From: Pseudobdellovibrionaceae bacterium
GTDB taxonomy: Bacteria > Bdellovibrionota > Bdellovibrionia > Bdellovibrionales > Bdellovibrionaceae
NCBI GenBank assembly: GCA_022843825.1
Contig: JALHMX010000013.1
Span: 1 to 64,000, forward strand
Reading direction: 5' to 3'
Length of the DNA: 64,000 nt
Part shown: positions 47,394-56,391 of the stretch, piece after piece
Position numbering within the stretch: position 1 is the stretch's first letter
Layout of the letters: each line of letters opens with the position of its first letter
Translations under genes and position numbers: made by a program
Notes under the pieces: generated by a model
Seen by the model: only the letters and a program-made list of their open reading frames with translations
Database searches by the model: none
What the model was told of the DNA's origin: nothing

Positions 47394-48209
47394 ATGATCA
47401 TGTTACATTTTTTCTTAGCTGCATTATTAGCTTTCAGCAGCCCAAGCTTGGCAAACGCAGCCGTATATTGTGAACCAGGCCAAACTTTTTTTAAAAACTT
47501 AGAAAACTTGGCTGAGCATATCGATGAAAATGAAGAGAAGATAGTGCAGGATTCGTTAAGTCCGGCGAACATCATTCAGGCATCGACTTTAAATACTGGA
47601 GACATTGTTCAAACTGGCGATAATGAAATAAAACAAATAATTGCAACTGCACCCTATAAAGCAAAATTTTTAGTTTATCCCAATTCAGAAGTTAAAATAT
47701 TTAAAGGTGTTGATGCTAAATGTGGATTAGAATTAGAAATTATTTCCACAGGCAAGATAGTTTCCACGGGTGAGCACATGGAAAACAACGAGTGCACTGA
47801 AATTCATACTCCAGAATTTTCGGTAACTCCGGTGGGAACTAAATATTACGCCGAGGTGGGTGCACTTAATGATGCGCTCAAAACCAGCATGGAAGAAATA
47901 GGACAAGACTACGCAGAAAACGAAATGGAAGAAAAAATTTCTGTTACAAAGGGCTCAATTCAAGTTAAGTTACGCCGAGCTACAAGCAAAAGCCGAATTA
48001 TCAAAGTAACAAAAGCAACTGCGAAATCTAAAAAACAAAGTCGCAAAAAATTAGCAAAGACCAAAGTAAAATCAACTAACAAAAAAATTGCGGCCTCTAA
48101 AAAAATAAATTTGAAAGCTGGGTCAAGCATAAAGGCAATTACTAATAACAAGACCAGTAAAAAATCTAAAACTCGAGTAGCGGAAATCGAAGTTATAGAG
48201 CCTAATTAA
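47394..48209 (+). CDS. Exported FecR-like protein with Lys-rich tail
   Basis: A 271-residue protein. A signal peptide (MLHFFLAALLAFSSPSLANA) leads to a region like a FecR domain (NTGDIVQTGDNEIKQI, then YPNSEVKIFKGVDAKCGLEL, HTPEFSVTPVGTKYYAEV and ISVTKGSIQVKL), a beta fold that in other proteins senses or binds cell-surface ligands. A basic tail (about 200-262) is almost 40 per cent Lys/Arg (SKKQSRKKLAKTKVKSTNKK). No associated sigma factor or FecI gene is nearby. The start is the ATG at 47394 or, more likely from the AGGA spacing, 47400. It overlaps the convergent mfd stop by four bases. Confidence 0.65.
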   Translation: MIMLHFFLAALLAFSSPSLANAAVYCEPGQTFFKNLENLAEHIDENEEKIVQDSLSPANIIQASTLNTGDIVQTGDNEIKQIIATAPYKAKFLVYPNSEVKIFKGVDAKCGLELEIISTGKIVSTGEHMENNECTEIHTPEFSVTPVGTKYYAEVGALNDALKTSMEEIGQDYAENEMEEKISVTKGSIQVKLRRATSKSRIIKVTKATAKSKKQSRKKLAKTKVKSTNKKIAASKKINLKAGSSIKAITNNKTSKKSKTRVAEIEVIEPN

Positions 48210-51200
48210 ACTAAACTGAGTAGATATTGAAGCTCGTCATAAACCGCTGTCCATGTGATGGTGTTCATGCGAATATTTAAGCGCTGATCTGGGGTCAAAG
48301 AATACTTTTTATTTGAACGCAACGTTAACTCGATAGCTTTTTCAGGCTTTAGCTTCGTACGGTCAGTGAATATGAGGGAAATGTTTTTTAATCCGGCGCT
48401 GACGTCACGCACGCCTAGATTTTTGCATTGGCGGCGAATTAACATAAGCCCCATAAGATTCACAACTTGTTCTGGAAGTGCGCCAAATTGATCGGTAAGC
48501 TCGCTTTCGATCAGATCAAGATCTTCTTGAGACTTAATTTCAGACAGAGCTTTATAATAGCTAAGACGAATTCGAATGTCCGAGATATAATTATCAGGAA
48601 TAAGCGCTGGAATTTTTAAATTTATTTCAGGATCTAATTCATAATCTGCAGGCTCTTCGCCCTTAGCTTCAGCCAGAGCTTCATTTAATAAATCCATATA
48701 CATTTCGTACCCGACGGAGTTGACGTGTCCAGACTGATCATCACCTAAAAGATTTCCTGCTCCGCGAAGTTCTAAATCATACTGGGCAATTTTAATTCCA
48801 GAGCCCAGCGCAGAGTTGTCCTGAATAATTTTAAGTCGTTCTGTGGCATCTTTATCCAGCTTTTTATCTTTAGGAGTTAATAGATAGCAGTATGCGCGAG
48901 TTTTACTTCGACCCACTCGACCGCGTAACTGATAGAGCTGTGACAGCCCAAACATATGAGCTTGATCGATGAACATGGTGTTCGCACGCGGAACGTCCAT
49001 TCCCGATTCCACAATAGCAGTACAGATCAAGACATCAATTTCATGATTAAAAAAAGCCAGCATAGCGGCCTCAAGATCGTGCTCTTCCATTTGTCCATGT
49101 GCAATTTTAATACGAGCCTCTGGAACAATTTCACGAATTTGATCAGCAATTCCATAGATGGATTGTATTCGGTTGTGAATAAAATAAACCTGACCACCTC
49201 TTGATATTTCAGCGGTGATGGCTTTTCGAATTTGTTCAGCATCAAAACGGGAAACAAAAGTTCGTGTCGGTAAGCGGTCCACCGGCGGAGTATTAATTAT
49301 GGAAAGATCTCGAAGACCGGTAAAGCTCATATTTAAAGTTCGAGGAATTGGTGTAGCGGACAAAGTTAACGTGTCGACATTGACTTTAAGCCGCTTGATT
49401 TTTTCCTTATGAAGGACTCCGAATTTTTGCTCTTCATCAATAACTAATAAGCCTAAATTATGAAACTGAACATCTTTGCTGAAAAGTCGATGGGTTCCAA
49501 TAAGGATATCAACTTTACCCTCTTTAAGCTCTTTTAAAGTTTTTTTAGCGTCAGCAGGGCTAACGAAACGATTAAGAGAGCGTATTTCATAGGAAAATCC
49601 TTGGAAGCGTTTTTTAAAAGTCTCTAGATGTTGAAATGTAAGAACTGTAGTGGGCGCTAAAACGGCCACCTGCTTTTTATTAGAAACAGCCTCAAAAGCC
49701 GCACGCATGGCCACCTCTGTTTTTCCGAAGCCCACGTCTCCACAAATCAGTCTGTCCATAGGCTTATCTGATGAAAAATCTTTCTGAATTTCACGGATGG
49801 CACGCAATTGATCGTTAGTTTCTTCATAGGGGAAAGCATTTTCAAATTGAGCAAAAGCAGCCTCGTCAAAGTTTAAGGGCGGGCGAGTGATCTCAGCGCG
49901 CTTGGCATAAAGTTGTAATAACTCAGAGGCGATGTCTCGGAGATGATTTTTAACTTTTATTTTAACTTTTTCCCAAGACTGTCCGCCAAGTTTATCTAGG
50001 GTCATCGAAGAAGATGCGCCAGAATACTTTTGAAGCTGTGCTACGCGATAAACCGGCAAATACAATTTATCTTTATCTTTGTAGCCGACTTGAATGTATT
50101 CAGATTCAGCGCCACTAATGCTCATGATTTTTAGACCTTCATAGACACCTACGCCATGCTTAACGTGAACGACAAGATCGTTAAGCTTAAGATCTCCGAA
50201 GCTAAGTCTTTTGGCTTTGTCAGAAAACTCTTCGTAAGAAGACGTCAGCTTGCCTTTTTGCTTTTTCCCTAAAAAATCATCGTCCTTAAGGAAAATAAGT
50301 CTCTCTTCAAACAGCTGTACAGTTTCGGCCAAGTCTCGTTGCACCAGAATAATGTTGAATCCAGGCTTAAAGTGCTCGCTCCAGGAATAGTTCTCTGACA
50401 ACATTAAATCGAAAGAATAGTTAAGCTGGGACAGAATATTTTTTATGCGATCTAAGCTTGTTTGATTTTTTACAGATATGACGACGCGACAGCCTTCGGT
50501 TTTCCACTGATCGAACTTAGACTTAATTATTTCTAACCATTCTGGCGTACCTGAAATCTTATGCGACAAGGAACTAGTAAAATCACTTAACGCATGAGTT
50601 TTATAATCGATAATTTCATCAAAAATCTGTTCGTCGGTTAGGTATGACAAATTTGAAAATTCGATCTTGTTCGAATCAGCAGGCCAGGAAAGTTTTTCGT
50701 AATTGTCGTATAGACTTGATATCGTCGGATGAAATAAATTTGTTGCCGAGGATTTAAACTCAGAAACCTGTTCCTGATAAAACTCGTCTGCGACACGGTG
50801 AACTTCTGCTGGATCTAGCAAGATAACATTAACAGGTGTAGAAAAATGGTCTAGTACATTTTGCAACTTATCGTAAGCATACGGAAGCAAATACTCACTG
50901 CCCGGAAAATAATTTTTTAAAGAGATAGAGCGTAAGGCCTCTTCCTTTTCTGCCGCATCAATTTTTCGAGAGTCCATTTGTGCGCGAAATTGCTTAAGTA
51001 CAGATTCAAGATTTTCATCATTAAGCTCAAATTCATAAACAGGAGCCAAATGAAAAGACTCTTTTTTCTGTAAGCTGAGTTGTGTTTGCGCAGAGAAGGT
51101 GCGAACAGATTCAATCTGATCGCCAAAAAGTTCTATGCGAACGGGATGCTTTTCCGCCGTCGAAAAAATATCTACAATCCCGCCACGAATAGAATATTGC

Positions 51201-51817
51201 CCCTTGTCTTCGACTAAGGGGGCGGCTTGATAACCAAGTGAGTTGAAAAAAACCGAAAGTTTTTCTGGCAGTTCGCTACCCAAAGCGAATCGATGTGAGC
51301 GCTTGTGAAAAGCATAAAAAGGCGCAGCTTTTTGAAGAAGGCCCGAAATAGTTGCAATAAACACATGCTGGTTTTGTTCATATTTTGGGCGAGAGGCTTG
51401 AGAAGCCCAATATAAAAAATCAGTGCGCATCCAAGATAATGTCGGAGAAGGATATAACCCAGCATAAGGTTGAACATCAAAAGCAGGACATAAATGTACA
51501 CTAAAATCCGGCCGAAAAAAGCCTAATTGTCGAGCTAAGCGCTGAGCGACGTCTAAACTATCAACCACAACTAAGCGCGGCAAGACATTGTTTTCATTAA
51601 ATAAAGTATTAGACAGCAGTGCACAAACAGAAGTTAGCGAATGAGTTCCTGTGACTTGGATAGATTTTTTATTATTTTCCAAAGCGCGCAGCAAAATTTC
51701 ACTAAGACGGTGCGGGTAATTGCAATCTTCGAATAATCGAGCAGAAGATTTCAGCGCAAAATCTGAACTTGTATCAGATGTTGGAGCGGCAAAATTGTTG
51801 GTGATATTTACGCTCAT
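48206..51817 (-). CDS. mfd: Transcription-repair coupling factor Mfd
   Basis: A 1203-residue translocase that removes stalled RNA polymerase and recruits nucleotide excision repair. N-terminal UvrB-like part (residues up to about 350), then a CarD/RID RNAP-binding domain (FGDLKLNDLVVHVKHGVGVY), a DNA translocase with Walker A CGDVGFGKTEVAMRAA and DEEQ box LLVIDEEQKFGV, SATPIPRTLNMSFTGLRDL, QLRGRVGRSKTRAYCYLL and a TRCF C-terminal domain. I start at the ATG at 51817 (AAGG upstream); the frame stays open 20 codons further but that part is not family-like. Length is normal. Confidence 0.96.
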   Translation of the reverse strand: MSVNITNNFAAPTSDTSSDFALKSSARLFEDCNYPHRLSEILLRALENNKKSIQVTGTHSLTSVCALLSNTLFNENNVLPRLVVVDSLDVAQRLARQLGFFRPDFSVHLCPAFDVQPYAGLYPSPTLSWMRTDFLYWASQASRPKYEQNQHVFIATISGLLQKAAPFYAFHKRSHRFALGSELPEKLSVFFNSLGYQAAPLVEDKGQYSIRGGIVDIFSTAEKHPVRIELFGDQIESVRTFSAQTQLSLQKKESFHLAPVYEFELNDENLESVLKQFRAQMDSRKIDAAEKEEALRSISLKNYFPGSEYLLPYAYDKLQNVLDHFSTPVNVILLDPAEVHRVADEFYQEQVSEFKSSATNLFHPTISSLYDNYEKLSWPADSNKIEFSNLSYLTDEQIFDEIIDYKTHALSDFTSSLSHKISGTPEWLEIIKSKFDQWKTEGCRVVISVKNQTSLDRIKNILSQLNYSFDLMLSENYSWSEHFKPGFNIILVQRDLAETVQLFEERLIFLKDDDFLGKKQKGKLTSSYEEFSDKAKRLSFGDLKLNDLVVHVKHGVGVYEGLKIMSISGAESEYIQVGYKDKDKLYLPVYRVAQLQKYSGASSSMTLDKLGGQSWEKVKIKVKNHLRDIASELLQLYAKRAEITRPPLNFDEAAFAQFENAFPYEETNDQLRAIREIQKDFSSDKPMDRLICGDVGFGKTEVAMRAAFEAVSNKKQVAVLAPTTVLTFQHLETFKKRFQGFSYEIRSLNRFVSPADAKKTLKELKEGKVDILIGTHRLFSKDVQFHNLGLLVIDEEQKFGVLHKEKIKRLKVNVDTLTLSATPIPRTLNMSFTGLRDLSIINTPPVDRLPTRTFVSRFDAEQIRKAITAEISRGGQVYFIHNRIQSIYGIADQIREIVPEARIKIAHGQMEEHDLEAAMLAFFNHEIDVLICTAIVESGMDVPRANTMFIDQAHMFGLSQLYQLRGRVGRSKTRAYCYLLTPKDKKLDKDATERLKIIQDNSALGSGIKIAQYDLELRGAGNLLGDDQSGHVNSVGYEMYMDLLNEALAEAKGEEPADYELDPEINLKIPALIPDNYISDIRIRLSYYKALSEIKSQEDLDLIESELTDQFGALPEQVVNLMGLMLIRRQCKNLGVRDVSAGLKNISLIFTDRTKLKPEKAIELTLRSNKKYSLTPDQRLNIRMNTITWTAVYDELQYLLSLV

Positions 51818-51881
51818 GAAAACAGCCTTAGTATAACATCTATGTGTAACGATAATGTGGATTCTCGACATTGCCAAAAAA

Positions 51882-51898
51882 AAGTGACTCCGTCACTT
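51882..51898. repeat. Perfect inverted repeat between mfd and nuoA (first)
   Basis: AAGTGAC, TCC, GTCACTT: seven-base stem. It stands in the 192-base divergent gap; see the second repeat directly downstream. Confidence 0.7.
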
Positions 51899-51902
51899 AC
51901 TA

Positions 51903-51923
51903 AAGTTGCCACGTCCGCAACTT
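51903..51923. repeat. Perfect inverted repeat between mfd and nuoA (second)
   Basis: AAGTTGC, CACGTCC, GCAACTT: seven-base stem with seven-base loop, starting and ending with the same AAGT/ACTT ends as the first repeat. It lies directly before the predicted nuoA promoter. Confidence 0.7.
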
Positions 51924-51928
51924 AATTA

Positions 51929-51957
51929 TTGGTTTTCAAACGATGGCTTTGTATACT
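51929..51957 (+). promoter_or_regulatory. Predicted nuo operon promoter
   Basis: TTGGTT and TATACT with a 17-base spacer; the -10 matches five of six. The two inverted repeats lie just upstream of its -35, a position typical of activator sites. Confidence 0.5.
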
Positions 51958-52009
51958 TTTGAAAGAATAAAAACATGTACTGCAATAGCCAGCAAATGAA
52001 GGAGGCAAG

Positions 52010-52384
52010 ATGCCTTTAGGTGGAATTATTTTCATCATTTTTTTTATCGCCGTTTTTGGCGTGATTCTTATCTATTTGGCGCGCGCCATTGGAGGAGTAG
52101 CCAAAAGAACCAGTGAAGCAAAGATGGAAATTTATGAATGCGGAATTCCAGAGATGGAAAAGAAGGACACCAAGATATCTGTAAATTTTTATTTAACCGC
52201 CATTTTGTTTATTCTTTTTGATATAGAAATTATTTTTATGTATCCGTGGGCCGTTAATTTTAGGGAATTCATCAGCGCCGGCGCAGGCACCTATGTTTTT
52301 ATCTCAATGGCCATCTTTTTGGCTATTTTTATTTATGGTTTATGGTGGGAAATTAAATCTAAAGCGTTAGATTGGGAAAACTAG
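52010..52384 (+). CDS. nuoA: NADH-quinone oxidoreductase subunit A
   Basis: A 124-residue membrane subunit with three helices (IIFIIFFIAVFGVILIYLAR and two more), the polar loop KMEIYECGIPEMEKKD, and NFYLTAILFILFDIEIIFMY, the family core with its acidic residues. GGAGG precedes the ATG. It starts the run nuoA-H-J-K-L-M-N; nuoB, C and D, which usually follow nuoA, are absent here. Confidence 0.93.
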   Translation: MPLGGIIFIIFFIAVFGVILIYLARAIGGVAKRTSEAKMEIYECGIPEMEKKDTKISVNFYLTAILFILFDIEIIFMYPWAVNFREFISAGAGTYVFISMAIFLAIFIYGLWWEIKSKALDWEN

Positions 52385-52385
52385 T

Positions 52386-53534
52386 ATGAGCTCGATGGGC
52401 ACAACGACATTTGAAATTGTAATTAACTTAGTAAAGACCGTTCTTATTTTTTTGATGATGGTGCAGGCGGTTCCTATTTTAGTTTGGCTAGAAAGGCGCG
52501 GATCGGGATTTATTCAAAATCGCTTTGGTCCTAATCGCGTAGGCCCACTTGGCTTGGTTCAGCTTTTGGCAGATGCCGTTAAATTTTTAAACAAAGAAGA
52601 TTTTGTTCCTGATAAAGGGAATCGATTTTTATTTTATGCGGCACCAGTTTTTGCTTTAATACCTGCAGCCGTGGCCTTTATGGCGATCCCTATGTCTACG
52701 CCACTCACCGTGGGCGATTCGACATTTCTTATTCAGGGCTATGAAGTTAATATAGGAATTGTTTTTATTTTAGGAATTTCTGCCATGGCTGTTTATACCA
52801 TGCTTATGGCGGGTTGGGGCTCGAGCAGTAAATTTTCTTTAATGGGGGCTATGCGTGCCGCTGCTCAAGTTATTTCTTATGAGTTAGCTTTGGGCCTAGC
52901 TATTGTGGGAGTTATTTTAGTTTATGGAACTTTTAATCTTACGGAAATGATTGTGGCCCAACAAGGGCCGTTGAGATTTTCGGGATTTGGCTTTGACTTC
53001 GTCGCCCCAACAGCCTTTCTTCCCAACTGGGGAATCTTCTTTCAACCCCTAGGCGCAATTTTATTATTTTGCGCAGCTTTCGCCGAGTCGAATCGATTGC
53101 CGTTTGATTTGGCCGAGGGCGAAGCAGAACTAGTCGCTGGATTTCATACCGAGTACGGCGGCTTTAAAATGCTTATGTTTTTTATTGGCGAGTACGGACA
53201 CATGATGATTGCAGCCGGCCTTATGACGACATTTTATTTTGGTGGTTACGGCATTCCCGGTTGGACCACACAAGAGGTTTACGCAGCAGGCCTGTCCATG
53301 TTTGGCAACGAAACGGCAGCAAGTGTGTTTAACACAGCGATTCACTTTCTTTCGTTCAACATTAAGTTTGCCATTTTCTTATGGATTTTTATTCATGTAA
53401 GATGGACGCTTCCTCGGTTTCGTTATGATCAGCTTATGGATATTGGTTGGAAAACCATGTTACCTTGGGCCTTATTTAATACAATTTTAACAGCAACAGT
53501 TATTTTTCTGGCTTCTCAATACATAATAGGTTGA
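52386..53534 (+). CDS. nuoH: NADH-quinone oxidoreductase subunit H
   Basis: The 382-residue ND1 homologue forming part of the quinone-binding cavity. Hallmarks: LVWLERRGSGFIQNRFGPN followed by RVGPLGLVQLLADAVKFLNK, and FAESNRLPFDLAEGEAELVA followed by GFHTEYGG, with the conserved acidic residues in the helix-5-6 loop. About eight membrane segments. It starts one base after nuoA. Normally nuoB-G would lie between; here the two are adjacent. Confidence 0.96.
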   Translation: MSSMGTTTFEIVINLVKTVLIFLMMVQAVPILVWLERRGSGFIQNRFGPNRVGPLGLVQLLADAVKFLNKEDFVPDKGNRFLFYAAPVFALIPAAVAFMAIPMSTPLTVGDSTFLIQGYEVNIGIVFILGISAMAVYTMLMAGWGSSSKFSLMGAMRAAAQVISYELALGLAIVGVILVYGTFNLTEMIVAQQGPLRFSGFGFDFVAPTAFLPNWGIFFQPLGAILLFCAAFAESNRLPFDLAEGEAELVAGFHTEYGGFKMLMFFIGEYGHMMIAAGLMTTFYFGGYGIPGWTTQEVYAAGLSMFGNETAASVFNTAIHFLSFNIKFAIFLWIFIHVRWTLPRFRYDQLMDIGWKTMLPWALFNTILTATVIFLASQYIIG

Positions 53535-53564
53535 GCGGCCTGGCTTTGAAGTAAGGAGACAGTA

Positions 53565-54122
53565 ATGTCGATGGATGCAGTTTTGTTTTGGTTTCTGAGT
53601 ATAGTTGTCATAGGCGCCGGACTGTCTGTGGTGCTGATGTCCAATCCAATTTACTCAGCGCTGTCGCTTGTGATGACAATGGTGGGGGTGGCCGCACTAT
53701 TTGCTACTTTGAACGCTTACTTTCTAGCTGGGGTTCAGTTGATTGTATATACCGGCGCAGTGATGGTTTTGTTTGTTATGGTTTTGATGTTGTTTGATTT
53801 AAAGCGTGAGTTGCAGGCCTTTTCGCGTGGAAAAATAACAGGCTTTTTCAAAATTGCAGGAGTCGGCGTTTTAGCAGGCCTGTTGGTCGGCGTAATCACT
53901 TTCACCACACAAAAAACTTCATTAATTGCAGAAGGAAGTCCGCTGGCTGCAGACATTGCGGCCCAAGCAGCAAGCGGAGCAGATAACACAAAAATTTTGT
54001 CTGAAAATTTGTTTTTAAAAAACATTTTGGGGTTTGAGCTTTTGGGTGTTCTTTTGTTGGTTATTGCTATTGGGGTCGTTGCTTTATCTAGAAGTAAAGG
54101 AGGAACACATGCTCGAGACTAG
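53565..54122 (+). CDS. nuoJ: NADH-quinone oxidoreductase subunit J
   Basis: A 185-residue ND6 homologue with five hydrophobic segments; core [20 protein letters not shown] and [20 protein letters not shown], with the family GAVMVLF helix break. The loop after the fourth helix is Ala-rich ([16 protein letters not shown]). Strong TAAGGAG precedes the ATG. Its end overlaps nuoK by 14 bases. Confidence 0.94.
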   Translation: MSMDAVLFWFLSIVVIGAGLSVVLMSNPIYSALSLVMTMVGVAALFATLNAYFLAGVQLIVYTGAVMVLFVMVLMLFDLKRELQAFSRGKITGFFKIAGVGVLAGLLVGVITFTTQKTSLIAEGSPLAADIAAQAASGADNTKILSENLFLKNILGFELLGVLLLVIAIGVVALSRSKGGTHARD

Positions 54123-54435
54123 TATGTTTTCTGAAATAGGCTTAAATCATTACTTAGTTTTATCCGCTCTTCTTTTTACCATCGGCATGGCAGGAATTCT
54201 TCTTCGACGAAACTTAATCGTTGTTTTAATGTCGATTGAGTTGATGTTAAACGCCGTGAACATAAGTTTTGTGGCTTTTTCTAAATACAATATGAATTCA
54301 GAAGGACAGGTCATGGTTTTCTTTGTAATGACAATTGCCGCCGCCGAGGCCGCAGTGGGCTTGGCCATCATCGTTTCTATTTTTAAAAGATTTAAAGAAG
54401 TTAACATTCGTTTCTTCGAACATTTAAAGGGCTAA
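54109..54435 (+). CDS. nuoK: NADH-quinone oxidoreductase subunit K
   Basis: The 108-residue ND4L homologue: [40 protein letters not shown] and [18 protein letters not shown], with Glu in the second and third helices needed for proton transfer. I use the ATG at 54109, which has a strong AAAGGAGG; the frame opens 25 codons earlier inside nuoJ. NuoK starts before nuoJ ends, so translation is coupled. Confidence 0.95.
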   Translation: MLETSMFSEIGLNHYLVLSALLFTIGMAGILLRRNLIVVLMSIELMLNAVNISFVAFSKYNMNSEGQVMVFFVMTIAAAEAAVGLAIIVSIFKRFKEVNIRFFEHLKG

Positions 54436-54443
54436 GGAAATTT

Positions 54444-56387
54444 ATGGATCACCAGATATTAATAGCTGTTTTATTGTTGTCTCCGTTGCTGGGATTTTTA
54501 ATTAATGGATTTCGTTTTCGTTCGCAAAGCTACGTTATAGCCGGCACGGTAGCCACTTTAGCAGTGACCGTTTCGTTTGTGTGTTCAATTTTATTATTTA
54601 TAGAACTCCTGGCTTTGCCTGCGGAATCTAGAAGAATAACAGCTCATTTTTTTGAATGGATCAACTTGGGCGATTTAAACATCAATGCTGCTTTCGTGGT
54701 TGATCAAATCAGCTCCATTATGCTGTTGATCATCACCGGGGTTGGGGCTTTGATCCATTTATTCTCGATTGGTTACATGCATCACGATAAAGGCGTTACA
54801 AAGTATTTTTCTTATCTTAACTTTTTCGTCTTTAACATGTTGATCTTAGTTCTTGGCGATTCACTAGTTACTATGTTTGTTGGATGGGAAGGCGTGGGGC
54901 TTTGCAGTTACCTTTTGATCGGCTTTTGGTTTAGCGACTCGGCTAAGGCTGCGGCTGGCATGAAGGCTTTTATTACTAATCGAGTAGGAGATGCGGCCTT
55001 CTTGTTAGGTATGTTTATTTTATTTATGACTTTTGGAACCTTGAATTTTTACGAACTCAATGCGTTGGCACCAACTACTATGGAGGCCAGCTGGCTTGGC
55101 GCTGTGACTTTGGCGACGTTGATGTTATTTATTGGCGCAACAGGAAAGTCGGCGCAAATTCCTCTTTATGTGTGGCTCCCCGATGCGATGGCAGGCCCCA
55201 CTCCTGTTTCTGCGCTGATCCATGCGGCGACAATGGTTACGGCTGGCGTCTACATGATTATTCGATTAAACCCCATGTTTGTGGCGGCTCCCAATACAAT
55301 GATGGTCATAGCTATCGTTGGCGCAGCGACGGCGGTAATGGCGGCAACGATTGGTGTAGTTCAAAACGACATTAAAAAAGTTTTAGCTTATTCAACGGTT
55401 TCGCAATTGGGCTATATGTTTTTAGCAGTAGGTGTTGGGGCCTTCGGAGCCGGGATGATGCACTTGATGACCCACGCTTTTTTCAAAGCGTTGATGTTCT
55501 TGGGCTCAGGATCAGTGATTCATGCTATGCATGAAGAGCAAGATATTCGCAAAATGGGTGGGCTTAGAAAATATCTTCCAGTTACTCATTTTACATTTAT
55601 TTTGGGTTGGTTAGCGATTATAGGCTTTCCGTTCTTTTCAGGATTTTTCTCTAAAGATGAAATTTTGTGGCAGTCGTTTTCATCGCCGCGAGGACATACA
55701 TTGCTTTGGGTGGCCGGCGCGCTAGGGGCCGTATTAACGGCGTTCTATATGACCAGATTGATGGCGCTGACTTTTTGGGGAAAATCGCGAGTAGATAAAA
55801 ATATTCACCCCCATGAAAGCCCTTGGACAATGACAGTGCCGTTAATTATTTTGGGTATTCTATCTGTAATTAGTGGTTTTATTGGGGTGCCACACGCTAT
55901 CGCAGAATTTATGGGACACATTCCGAATTATTGGCAACAGTGGTTGGCGCCGGTTATTCGACCACTACCTATTGAAGAGCTACAATCCGTAACTCACACG
56001 TTATCTGAAGAATATATGCTCATGGGAATTTCCGTCTTCTTGGCTATGTGCTCTGCGATTTTTGCTTATGTCGTTTATACAAAGAAAAAACACATTGCGG
56101 AAAATACAGCTCAATCTTTAAAGCCTATTTATAATTTACTTGATAATAAATACTACGTCGATGAAATTTATTTTGGCGCTATCATTAACCCGCTAGTTAA
56201 GCAAAGTCGAAATCTTTGGTATTACATAGATGTTAATGTGATCGATCGCATGACTCATGTTGCTAGCGATGTAGCAACCAATGGTGGAAAATTAGTTAAA
56301 ACTTTACAAAATGGAAACATGCAACAGTATGCAATGTACGTCAGCTTAGGCCTGATCATTGTGTTGTCGTATGTATTAATGAGGTAG
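54444..56387 (+). CDS. nuoL: NADH-quinone oxidoreductase subunit L
   Basis: The 647-residue ND5 homologue, an antiporter-like proton channel with some 14-16 membrane helices. Typical: TMFVGWEGVGLCSYLLIGFW, GKSAQIPLYVWLPDAMAGPT, TPVSALIHAATMVTAGVYMI and the C-terminal lateral helix region (about 550-640). The Glu and Lys residues of the proton path are in these blocks. It begins eight bases after nuoK. Confidence 0.96.
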   Translation: MDHQILIAVLLLSPLLGFLINGFRFRSQSYVIAGTVATLAVTVSFVCSILLFIELLALPAESRRITAHFFEWINLGDLNINAAFVVDQISSIMLLIITGVGALIHLFSIGYMHHDKGVTKYFSYLNFFVFNMLILVLGDSLVTMFVGWEGVGLCSYLLIGFWFSDSAKAAAGMKAFITNRVGDAAFLLGMFILFMTFGTLNFYELNALAPTTMEASWLGAVTLATLMLFIGATGKSAQIPLYVWLPDAMAGPTPVSALIHAATMVTAGVYMIIRLNPMFVAAPNTMMVIAIVGAATAVMAATIGVVQNDIKKVLAYSTVSQLGYMFLAVGVGAFGAGMMHLMTHAFFKALMFLGSGSVIHAMHEEQDIRKMGGLRKYLPVTHFTFILGWLAIIGFPFFSGFFSKDEILWQSFSSPRGHTLLWVAGALGAVLTAFYMTRLMALTFWGKSRVDKNIHPHESPWTMTVPLIILGILSVISGFIGVPHAIAEFMGHIPNYWQQWLAPVIRPLPIEELQSVTHTLSEEYMLMGISVFLAMCSAIFAYVVYTKKKHIAENTAQSLKPIYNLLDNKYYVDEIYFGAIINPLVKQSRNLWYYIDVNVIDRMTHVASDVATNGGKLVKTLQNGNMQQYAMYVSLGLIIVLSYVLMR

Positions 56388-56391
56388 TTAT

